Assembly (NCBI RefSeq): GCF_901709675.1
Contig: NC_051100.1
Location: 10,452,786-10,516,785, forward strand
Source of the DNA: Syngnathus acus
Taxonomy: Eukaryota > Chordata > Actinopteri > Syngnathiformes > Syngnathidae
Direction: 5' to 3'
Length of the DNA stretch: 64,000 nucleotides
The notes under the pieces are model-generated. The model had not been told where the DNA came from, did no database searches, and saw only the letters and a list, made by a program, of their open reading frames with translations. The position numbers were made by a program, and so were the translations under genes. Below are positions 11,724 to 51,650 of the stretch, piece after piece (position 1 is the first letter of the stretch; the number at the start of each line of letters is the position of its first letter).

Positions 11724-13053
11724 TACCGTAATTTTCGGACTATAAGTCGCTCCGGAGTACAAGTCGCATCAGCCATAAAATGCCCAAAAAAGTGAAAAAA
11801 AAAAACCATATATAAGTCGCTCCGGAGTATAAGTCGCATTTGGGGGGGGGCAATTTACTCGACGAAATCCAACACCAAGAACAGTCATGAACGAGCAACA
11901 ACAGGCTAAACGATATGCTAACGTGACATAAACACAAACGAAGAGCTGAGAACGGCCCTGACGTAACATTCAGAGTTATTTGAAAAAAAACTATTACATA
12001 AATAACACGTTTATAAAACCATCTGTGTCATTCCAATTCATTAAATCCATCGATCGTCCTTTGTCAACAATGGGTGCGCGCCGCTGACGGCGCTTGCACT
12101 TCAAAATATTCCACAGGCCCATATAACGATATATACGTAAATTAGATATCAAATAACTATTATATAAGCAATAATATTATCAAACTATCTGTGCACTCTA
12201 AATCATTAAATCCATCGATCAAATTCCTCGTCCTTTGTCAACAACGCCGCGCGTGAGCCCTGACGTCAGCCTCGTCGTTATTCCACAGATCTAGTATATA
12301 ACTATATTGTAGCGTTAACAAAGTACAAGGAAAGACGTGGGTTTGGTAAACGGCTCTTTATTTAACAAAACAAACTTCCAGGCGTGTGGCGGCGTGGACT
12401 TCCAGCCACGGAGGTGGAAGAGAGATCCATAGAATAGGACCGGGCGTGCGTAAAAGCCATGACCGAGCCCCATCCACCGTCCCCAGACAGACACCCGGCC
12501 GAGCGCCGGCCCTCGACTTCCATCCACGGAGGTGAAAGAGAGCTCCGTAGAATAGGACCGGGCGTGCGTAAAAGCCATGTCCGAGCCCCATCCACCGTCC
12601 CTGGACAGCCACTCGGCCGAGCGCTGGCCCCCGACTTCAATCCACGGAGGTGAAAGAGAGCTCCGAAGAGTAGGACCGAGCGTGGGTAAAAGCCATAATA
12701 GTTTTTCAAACCTTCTGTGTCACTCCAAATCCTTAAATCCTTCAAACTCTTCGTCCGCCGTGTCACTTAGAAACAAAGCCGCTAATGATGCCGGTAGTAC
12801 GTGGGGCCCTTCGTCATCTTCGTCATCCCGTGATCAATCTTTGTCCTTTATGTAAACAACCGCCGCTCACCGTCACTTGAAATTCAAATTACAGTAATCC
12901 CTTGCTACATCGCGGTTCGTTTATCGCGGTTTCACCTTTTTTTTTTTTGGAAAACTTTTGAAAAAAACCCACATATAAGTCGCTCCTTATTATAAGTCGC
13001 CCCCCCACCCAAACTATGAAAAAAACGCGACTTATAGTCCGAAAATTACGGTA
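11724..13053. mobile_element. 1.33-kb non-autonomous TIR element in intron 1
   Basis: The ends are perfect inverted repeats: TACCGTAATTTTCGGACTAT... at 11724 mirrors ...ATAGTCCGAAAATTACGGTA ending at 13053, both including the terminal TA, which suggests a TA target duplication. The subterminal phrase 'ataagtcgctccggagtataagtcgc' type motif recurs inside both ends. The body contains a 118-bp tandem repeat (12397-12698) and, near 12893-12930, a second terminus-like phrase (CAGTAATCCCTTGCTACATC), so another element may be nested in it. No transposase frame is visible. The two elements at 57263 and 59854 have related ends. Confidence 0.8.
12397..12698. repeat. 118-bp tandem repeat, about 2.6 copies
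   Basis: The unit start CCACGGAGGTG recurs at about 12406, 12524 and 12642. Each unit carries AATAGGACCG or a variant and GGTAAAAGCCAT. The GC-rich unit yields overlapping open frames on both strands, which I do not take as coding. Confidence 0.8.
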
Positions 13054-13305
13054 CAAGGTTTTTGGCTACGCTCATTTTCCTGCAGTAACAAAGTATTAAA
13101 TTTAAGTATAGAAACTTCTGGTGCCTCACAGCGTCCTCTCATTTTCAGCTGTTACTATGTCTCCCTTCATCCTCAAGTTAAAGGTTTTGGTGAAAAACAC
13201 TAAAATGGTAGAAGCGATTCCTTTAGTAACTATTGTTTTATTCCGTTATCAGCCCAGGTGATCGGGTGAATTCCAGTGCCTGACAGTCCGCCCCGGCAGC
13301 AGTTG

Positions 13306-13389
13306 ATGGTTGGGCGGACCCCCTCAGATGGGATCAGTGTCCAGGGGGCGTCGGAGAAGGGGGGTATGGGGAGCGCTGGCCCCCTCTAA
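13306..13389 (+). promoter_or_regulatory. fgfr2: upstream ORF ending four bases before the fgfr2 start
   Basis: ATG at 13306 opens a 27-codon frame that ends with TAA at 13387-13389. The fgfr2 ATG follows at 13394, in a different frame. If exon 2 carries this leader, ribosomes that translate the uORF terminate right at the main start, so it could tune translation. Confidence 0.45.
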
Positions 13390-13393
13390 CGGG

Positions 13394-42406
<29,013 letters not shown>

Positions 42407-43069
42407 GCTCCCCGCCTGAAAACCTAGCAAAGAGACCTCTTCTGAAATTCTTCCAGCTTTCTAGCCCGCCCCATTTTGTCCACTCTTCTGGCTTCTGGCT
42501 GACTTATGGACCCTTTTGGGACCAGGCTGGCAGCAGGGCCGTTGCACTGCCAATTGCATGCACTACATCCTACGTGACCCCGTGTCTTAAGAAGAGGATA
42601 GGGGCCCGACACAAGCTGAGCTTTTTTAGAATGGATTAGGTGACATTCTCCAGGGCCCTTATTTCTCATTTTTCACACTAACAGAGACATCTTTAAATAT
42701 ATATGTGTACACAGAGGTTTGGTATGTACAATTTTTGGAGACCCCATTCCAGTGGCTGGCATTCCAAGACGTTTATTTACTCCCGGAGGAATGTATGGAC
42801 CAATATAAACTTTAAGAAGAGGAGTAAAAATAGGAAAAGGACCAAGATTTGACTAACAAATGCGAGGAAGAGGAGAGCACACGTAGAAACTGCTTTCCTG
42901 TTTATTTTGTAATATTGATGCCTTTCTTTTTCACTTCTCTCTTCCAATTATTCTAGAGAAAAAAAAATACACTATAATGTGTAGTTCTGGGTATATTTGT
43001 AAATATCTTCAAATATGTATAAATATATATTATATATTTACATTGAATTATTTTTTGTATGGACTCAAA

Positions 43070-43075
43070 AATAAA
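43070..43075 (+). terminator. fgfr2: proximal AATAAA polyadenylation signal
   Basis: AATAAA within CAAAAATAAAAAAGG. It follows an AT-rich block and would give a 3' UTR of about 0.7 kb. Confidence 0.45.
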
Positions 43076-43806
43076 AAAGGTACTTACCCCACCTCACACC
43101 ACTCCCCTCCACCCAACTTGGAGCAATAGGCAGGTTTGCACATAGCCTCGACTCACAAAACACACACAAACACAATCACACACAAACCTAAAAAAAAAAA
43201 AAAAAAAAACCTGTCTCACACTCACTCAGTAGTAACACATGGTTAAGTATTGGCTTTCAGGGACTGAGGTTGCATGTTAATTTATTGACTTGTGATGTTT
43301 GTATTAATGAGTAAGTCTGGAGAAAGAACAAACTCAATATGATGTTATTAATAATGAAGATAATATCTAAGTAATCCTTGAAATGTATGGTAATTTAAAA
43401 ATGATCTCTCTGCAGTAATGGGGATAAATGGCTTATTTTTTAGTGGGTTTGACAGAACCATGTTTTCTAAGTTTTATATATGAATGTGAATATTAAGTTA
43501 AATTTTTGAAAATTTGTACATTTTATAGCAAGCTAATTCTTTTCTTATGTAGACCTTGATGGCATTCTCTATCCAGACCTTTAAGCCTTTCTTAGCTTTA
43601 CTTTAGGAAGTGAAGTTCTTTTCTGAATTGACTGCTCCAAGTGTAAAGACACACTAATTATCCGCTGCCTTTTTTTTAGATTCAACCTAGAACCCAACTT
43701 ACCTTGACACAATCAAACACTTAAGAAGTATAAAATCAATGTGGTTTTCTTTTCTTTTGGACCAACATTAAGCTGTTCTGTTGCAGATGTACCTGTCACA
43801 TTTGCA

Positions 43807-43812
43807 AATAAA
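43807..43812 (+). terminator. fgfr2: distal AATAAA polyadenylation signal
   Basis: AATAAATAATTAAAACCGC, followed within 30 bases by GT-rich TGTGTATTTGTTTGTACC, which is the expected downstream element. The 3' UTR would be about 1.4 kb. Confidence 0.6.
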
Positions 43813-43830
43813 TAATTAAAACCGCATCCA

Positions 43831-46800
43831 CCTTTGACTGTGTATTTGTTTGTACCAGTACAGCTATTCAAAAACCTGTGATGATTTCATTTTCGTGATT
43901 TTGTTTGATATTTGATAATTAGAAAGTGGCAGAGGATGATATCCACATTTAGAAAACTATAAAAAAATTAATAATCACAGTAATAATAATGACATCATTT
44001 TGATCTTTTCTATATGTGATTAAAAATAGATAACTAAAGAACAGCCCAAAAAATATTTAAAAAAATATCTGCATCTTGTGCATGGGACAAAACTACACAT
44101 TTTACTTGTGTGCTTTGATTCTCTTCTTACATACACAATGGAAGGGAATTTCCTCCACTCTTTAGCTTCTGGCCAAACTGGAAGGATGGCTTGTTTTTTT
44201 GTATCTCGACTACTTAATGGAATGAGACTTATCTTAAAATGTGAATCTCACGTAAATGATCTTTTAGGGTGAGTCTCATGATTTAATGAAAATCACAGCA
44301 CAACAAAATAATCAATATAATCAGGTTGGAGGGGAAATCTATGCAAGTGGTCAAAGCAATTCCATTAATGAAGACAGAACTCATCGTGTAACTGTGTCCC
44401 AATCTTCCATCATTTGATTAGCTGACTAATTTAGTTGTTTTTTCTTTTTGGTATCAGAACAGATTTAATTCTACAGAGTGAGTCTTGATTTATCTGCATT
44501 CATTAAAGTTAATCAAAATTAATTTATTGGCTAGCGTAGCTGGCGCTGGTAGCACCGTCTCTCCTGTAAAAATATACAGGAGCACAACAGGCCCATGAAC
44601 CACCACACCAGTTCAACAGTTTAACTTTTTCAGTTTTGATCAACATTCTGACCAATTCAAAACAGAATAATTATGTTCCAAGTTGTTGTTGTAATTTACC
44701 TCATTACCTCATTGTTTCAGTACCATACTTTGCAGTTGTACACTGAATTAAAACCAGGGCCAGTTTTGGCCATAGGGCCTTGAGTTTGACAACTGGTGTA
44801 AAGGTTATGGTCTTTAATTGTTTGTGTGTACAGCAAGTGTGTAAGTATTAAACATTCTCATGGGTAAAACACTCAAATGTCTTCATCCGTCCTATCACCA
44901 GGTGTGACCCCCAGAAGACAAGCACATACAAACTAGTCACAGGTCTTCCTCTGGACGTGCCTCCTCATGTCTCCGGAAACCTGAAAAGAGCTTGGAGGGA
45001 AAATTCTCTGTAAAGGCATTCCTCCTAGGAGGAATGCTTCCATTGAATAAAGGGAGAATAAGAACGCCCTTGAGGATTGAAGGGGGGGCAAAATGTAAAA
45101 ATGAAGCAAAGGGTCAAGATAAACTACCTTAGCCCTCCTTCAAGTGGGGTGGAAGGAAAGGCAAGTAAATGTGGCTATCCATCCACATTTGAAGTGCAAG
45201 AGGTGGGGACATATAGAGGAATAGATTGTGACAAAAAGCCACTTGAATTAATGTTGCATCTGTCAGATATCACATGATGGGATGTTAGAAATGGGACATG
45301 TTTACCATGTTCTAGCCAACTTTATGGTGAACAGAAAGCATCACAGTCACATCTCCACACACGATGGAAGGTAGAAGCTGGGATTCAAACACAATACCTC
45401 GATTCGAAATATATAAATTAAAATGAAAATAATTAAAATAAATAAATAATAGAAGAAAATAAAATAAAATAAATAATAAATAAAATTAAAATAACACCTT
45501 TTGATTTAGATATTGTACTATATTGGTAATACTAAAAATAAAGTGACAGAATTTGTTGAAGCATTTGTTACTAGCATTATCTTGCTGTCTGGATGCCTTC
45601 TTGTTGTTTTCCTCCCTGCTCAAATTCCCAAGGACTCAGTGAGCAGTGATATTTTTCTTGACCTAATCTAATAAACATGACCCTCCACGGTCACTCAAAG
45701 CCTTAAATTACTTTTTCATTTGAAGAGCTTTTGACTCCATATGCTGGCAAGATTAACCTTTGATCCCCAAATATTAGTTTTGGGTGACTTTTGGGGCAGT
45801 AGCTGAAATATGTTATTATTACGTATGGTTTGGTATTTTGTTGACAATCAAGCAAAGTTTGAAAGAATAAAGGGTTAAACTCGAGGCCTGCATGGATACT
45901 TTGACATTTCGGTGGCTAAGGTAGTTGCGCTGTTTCTTCCTGTTCTTCATAATCCCCCTCAGTGTCCTTCAATCCTTGCCTTGAACAGCCATCTGGTGGA
46001 GCCTGGTGTGTTTGCGCAAATTTCGGTCCTCTGGAATGTCAACACAAGGCTTTGTGTAAAGCCAAATATATCCACTGGAGATAAGACCCCACCAAACCTG
46101 GAGAGGGAGATGGGGTGAGCTTTAGTGTGATGGAGACAAAGGGAAAGTTTCATTAAAGCAAAAGTGCTGAGTGACACCACCAATTTAATCCTAAACCTGA
46201 GTCTCTTTACTCACACGCGAACCACATATTTGTTAATAACCACAAACATAATAATAATATATGCTCAAATACTAATTTCCATCCAGAGTAGAGTTTTCAT
46301 AGAACACTTTTGATGTGGAATCAGACTGCACACTCCTCAGTCCTCCATTTGCATGAGGTAGCAGATAATGAATGGTTCAACACAAGGTCAGAGTGTGAGG
46401 GACGGGTGTGCTTGTGTTTGATTATTCACTGGGAAGGCTCCATGTCTGGTTCGGCATGGAAGGATTACCAAGTCGACTGGATGTTTGTGTTTGGGACTGC
46501 TGTGCATATGTGAGTAAGGGTGAATAAGCTTTGTTGGCCTTTGGGATCTTCTAAACATTTGCAGTTGTGGCTAACACGTCCCATTTTGAGTAAGTTTATA
46601 AACTGACTGTACTATGTCTGAAGGTCTGAGGTAAGAGCACTTGGTGTGCGTAATCATTGGGAAAGGAAGAGGGAGAACTAAATTGTTTGGAGGAAGATAA
46701 CAATCCAAACAGCTCCGCCAGGACTTGCTGTGAAAATTCAGGCAGTCTTTAGATTGCTTTTGTGCTGACTAGATCAGTCGCTAATAATGTGCTTCGAGAT

Positions 46801-49629
46801 TTTACTGCACTCATTATGAGTGCTGATCCATTACGATATGACACACAAGGTTTCATAGCATGTTTAACAGGTCCGGGTGTGTCTTATAAATGAGCTTACT
46901 CATAATGTTCCCTGCACTGTAATGCCAATGACAACAACTTCAGCCTGCTCACTCGCTTTTGGGTAGTCCTGCAGCGATGATGTCGTAATTGAAATTCATT
47001 TGTGTGAATGATGTCCGGCCAATGTGTCAAGCATGAGTTTAATGTGTGTTTTTGCACAAACAAAAATAGTAATTCATAATTCATGGATAAATGATCAAAC
47101 CTGTGACTCAAATGGGTTGGGTTTAAAAAATCAACAGATGGATTGGTGACTGAGAAATGTCTAACTGAAAATAAATTATTTTACATTTTATATTGTAAAA
47201 CTGATACCGAGTTATCAGAGTGAAGTTATTGGTGATTGCTCAAACATGTCGGAGCTCTCATAAAGCAGCAGTATTATTCGACTTCATAATATCTGACCAA
47301 ATGAACTATGCTAAAAGATATCAAGTACAAATTGACAAAACATATAGACTAGACTAAAAAGATAGAAAACTCCCAAAATAATTCTTCTGCAATTTAACTG
47401 CTTGATGACTGAAAGGTTGTTTTAGACAGTAAAGAGTCTGTCGTCGCCACTGGCTTCATGTCAGGAGACAAGACTTAACCACTCGGGCTGCTGCACTCAT
47501 ACTGCCATGAATAAACACACAGTCAGGTCAATAAACCAACTTGTAAAAGCAAAGACTTCTCATAAATGATGTTTAATTGAAACTGTGCAGGAGAGAATTT
47601 CGTCACAGCGATGCTCCCAGGAGTTCCCGCTCTCTCTTGTGCTGGACGAAAGCTTGTGGGTGATGGGTGGGAAGACGGGGTTGTGACTGTGTGGTGAAAT
47701 TAGTTTACGAGTGTCTTGTCATAATTCACAGTTTTCTTTAATGGACAGGAACGTATAAGTGAAACAGCACAGCTTGGACATCTTGGAAGCCTTCATCACA
47801 GAAATGCCAAAATGAACACATTGTGTAAAATTGATACAGTTGACAATTGCCACAAATCATGTGACCTCCCCAGAGCGCCTGCAAGCCCACATGACGACAA
47901 TGACTGAAACAAACCGGTTATGATTCCGGTCGTCTCTAAGACAAGAAGGCACAGTGCGATCCAGGCTAAATGATTCAAAGTGCTATTGTAGCTGTACCTT
48001 TTTGCAGGTCAAAGTATATGACTCAAGAGTTTTTGAGGCATAGTCCCCTTCAAAATAATGCCTACCTTTGTGTCAGATACTTTTCACCATCCAAAAGAAA
48101 TAATTCCCATGACTATATTGAGGTGAGAGAGCTGAAACAAGACAAGGCCTGCTTTTCCACCGGCATCGCTCTCAGCGGATAAAACCGCTAGTGTATTGCA
48201 TCAGCCACTCTGTCCCAACTCTATTTGCCACCTCATAATTGGCTTTCAATTTCTTCTTGATTCCTTTCCAGGCTGTTTTTGCTTCACTTATTTTCATTGC
48301 TTCAGTCAGTTCCAGTGATCTTGCTTCCCTCTCGTGTGTTGATGACTTTTTGGAACCAGGTAAAAGCAACCTTCCTATTTTCCCCTTTCAATTGTCAGTG
48401 GTAAGAAAGTAATTAAAAAACGTGTTTCTGAATGACTTGCCTTAATATCCAAGAGGGCTTGCCCAGACTGATGCACTTAACCTCAAAGACATTTTTTTCA
48501 TGGAGCTCAAATCATTAATCTTTGTTCCTACCACCTGCTATATTAAATACCTGCATCATTATATTTTTTTTTTCTTCCAATTAACACAAAGGAGGGTGTG
48601 TACAGGGTGCTGAGGTTGATGTAGTTTGTACACGCACAGAGGCAAACAGTTCAAGTGCGCTACATGGCTGATTCAGGCACTGTGGGAGTACTAGGTTCAC
48701 TTGCAGGTTAGCCTGTCGTCTCTACATTGAACACACACATGTACACATGTATGTACAGATATGCACCGTAAAGGTGGGCGCAAATGTCTGTTTTATATCC
48801 GATTCACTTGGGAACTGATGAATGCAGAGGTTGAACCAAAGCTCACTTCTGGGGTGAATACTTTCCATCCCAGCCTCCATGAGGTGCTTCGCCCCTAGCT
48901 GTGCAGTAAGAGGGAGGCAAAGCAGCGAGGGCCCCTGAAAAGGTGCTTTGTGCTGGCTCAGAAGGGCCCGAGGCTTTCGTGTGTCAGAAGTTGTGGTTCT
49001 AGGCCGGCAGCCAGGCCTTTAGACGCTGGCAGAGGCTGAATTATACCATCTGGAGTGGCGGCTCCTTCCTGCAAGTCTCCGTGAGATGCACTCAACCAGG
49101 CCGGGCCACGTTGGTGAAGTCGGGCTGAGACGCACCAGAGGGTTGCGAAAACAAACCTCTGATGCTTTGCTCTAATTCCTAAGCTTTGGAGTCTCACGTC
49201 TGGGTTTTCATCCCCTAAGGGAGAATAACAAATCCACACCCTCGTATGAGACTACTTCAAGCGACAAAACTGCAATATCATTAATCGCCAAAAGATTCTA
49301 AGAAACATGAGCAGAAGCTTGCATGGAAATAGTGTACGGTTCATTAGCGGATGAGTAGAAGAAAAATAATGAAATTAGTGAAGATCATCAAATATGATAT
49401 TATGTTTAGAAGTTGTGCTAACTCTGTTGCAAAGGCAAAGGGGAATATTTATTGCAGAACATCGCCTGAGGACACTAGAGCGCTTCCTGACACTCCTGAT
49501 TTATCTCTCTTCACCAACTGCACCCCATAGATCCCAAATCTGTAATCCATCAGATCGTGATATATATTTTAGCAAAGTACAGCAACTAAGTTACTGCACT
49601 AAATTAAGACCATTATTTTCTTTTCCAAA
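43831..49629. other. downstream non-coding DNA
   Basis: No gene is seen on either strand. An AAAT/AAAAT-rich simple stretch lies at about 45415-45495, and a fragment with CTTGAGTTTGACAACTGG near 44780 is a hAT-terminus relic. Other open frames are short and random. Confidence 0.55.
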
Positions 49630-49930
49630 TTGTTTTGGTTAATAATTGCCCAGAAAGGAAAAAAAAAAAAACCACCCTGGGGCACTTATGTAACTGTCTC
49701 ATCAATAACTCATTGGCATGTTGGTAATTGTCCACTCGTGCTCCTCAGGGATGTGTGCTGGGGCGTATTTCATTTGTGCCATCATCACTACAACCACACC
49801 AGGCCTGTTCTCTAATTAGAGCCAGGCTTAATGATGGAGTGAGGAATTCTAACTGTCTGGTAATGACTTTAATCTTAACACTGTGTGATGAACTTGTGGA
49901 GTATAAGAAGTGCAGATTCTGGTCTGTGTT
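49630..49930. promoter_or_regulatory. candidate conserved non-coding element
   Basis: High-complexity sequence without repeats, with the palindromic homeodomain-type core TCTAATTAGA at 49811-49820 and another TAAT core shortly after. Developmental genes such as fgfr2 are commonly flanked by distal enhancers. This is a suggestion from texture and motifs only. Confidence 0.25.
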
Positions 49931-51374
49931 CAATGATGGCAAAACACCAAAACACAAAAAAAAAGAAACACAACACAAGCTTTGGTCTTACGCAAGAAGC
50001 GCTTGTAAAGTTTCCTACAAGGATTATTCATGATTTCAATGCTTCACAAAGGATTAAATCAAACGTTTTCCATCATGACTGGTAAGTGAGTGAATTGTAG
50101 TACATTTATTGTGTGAAGGAAAATATTTGAAGCACATTGTTCTGAGTGCTTTCATCGAGTAAGTCTCTCTGCCCTTCCCCATCGCCTTTTCCTACGACTA
50201 AATAAAAATTCCTTTTCCTCTCCAGTCCAAAGCTTACCCATGCCAAAGAAAATACAGAGCAAAATTGTTTCATATGACGCTCTGTCATGCAGAAATGTTT
50301 CTAAAACTCACGTCCGTTGTATGCCAGTTTGTTGTATTCCTAAACCCAACTTAATCAAAGGGGAAAAGTGAAAACACTAGTGCAAAAGTGCAGATCTTGC
50401 TAATTGCTTCAGAGAACAAACAGTACGACTCAAACCAAACATTAGCATTCTTTGAGGAGACAGAAATGGCAGCTACTGTATTGACATGGTTTTGTTTTAG
50501 CATTCAGGCAATTTGCCATTTTGTTCAAAACACAAAAGCCATCTGTTTTGATGTTTTCACTCTTCTCCCAACATCTTATCCAGCAATCAAAACAACTCCC
50601 AGAAAGCAGTCTTTCTAAAGTGTGAGGTTGAAACACTCAATGCTTGAGACATGCATGTAAACATTCAGTCAGGTACCACTGTCACTAGTCTTCTAGAGAC
50701 CACCCTGAATGACTGCATCCCCCACCTTTCACCTCGTGATTTTGGAGTGGGTCAACTTGGTGTGAACCACTCAAATGGCCCTGTTGTTTACAGTAGTGTT
50801 AAGTGCATGGCCCTCCAGGGTCGGTCGCAACCATAATCCCCTCTTCATTCCCACTGAGGCCCAGAGTGTGTGTAAGTGGACATGGGTGATGGCAGACAGG
50901 GAACGGCTCACCAGCCCACCCAACCATCTTAGCCACGCAGCTTCAAACACATGCTTCTATATTCACTCCCTCATTTACAATCATGACAACTTAACATTGC
51001 TAATGACTACTCATTTCATGAAAACTAAAGAAATGATGCAGCACATATGAGATGATGGCTAAATTGTCCCATTAGGAAGATTTTCCTTCTCTCTCCTTAA
51101 AACGACCTCCCTCTTTCTTTCGGTTTTTATGTTATGTCACCTTGTAAAGCCTTTACGGTCTGCCCAGGCCTCACGGCTGCCAGAGCAATGAAGGGGCTTG
51201 AGAGAGATTCAGAACTCATCTGGGAATTTATTTTTCCTCAAAACTTTTTCCTTAAGAACTAATTTAGTGATAGCTGGTTTTTGTTTTAAGACATGTAGCT
51301 GGGTTTTGTTTTAAAACATGTTATTCATTATTTAAAACAATTGACATGTCTGTGAAATATTATCAATGTATCAA
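49931..51374. other. downstream non-coding DNA
   Basis: No gene is seen. The part near 51110-51230 is repeat-free and could also be conserved, but carries no distinctive motif I can defend. Confidence 0.45.
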
Positions 51375-51650
51375 GAATTGAAGCATGGTAGCAATTGCAC
51401 TCGTCACATTTGCGGCCGACTACATCATCCGCGGGGAAAGATCTTGTAATTTTCCTGCCAATGTCATGCACAGACCCCTGCGAGTTTATTCCTGTTTTAA
51501 GTACGATGTGGGCTTCGACCGCCCTGATTTGAATGCAAATGAAGGATGCCGACATGATTGGCCAGGAAAAAGCTACGTTTGCTACAACGGTGCACAATGG
51601 TGCAAACAACCCATTACGCCCAATTCTACCCATGCAGTCAAACAAAATAT
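51375..51650. promoter_or_regulatory. candidate conserved non-coding element with octamer
   Basis: Repeat-free and GC-balanced in an AT-rich desert. It carries the POU octamer ATGCAAAT at 51533-51540 and an inverted CCAAT-type box (GATTGGCC) 16 bases later. It is open on both strands (minus-strand frame of 127 codons, plus-strand 90 codons), which fits low stop density in a constrained element rather than a gene. I recognise no protein in either frame. Confidence 0.3.

Larger units (their letters stand above)
42407..43830 (+). other. fgfr2: fgfr2 3' UTR (inferred extent)
   Basis: The sequence after the stop becomes AU-rich with several ATTTA-like stretches. A poly-A run lies at about 43191-43209. 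Two polyadenylation signals are listed separately; the distal one is the stronger candidate for the main end. Confidence 0.6.

Noticed and set aside
12315-12855. Overlapping open frames on both strands in the 118-bp repeat
   Set aside because: GC-rich tandem repeat inside a transposon gives stop-free frames in several phases; no known domain.
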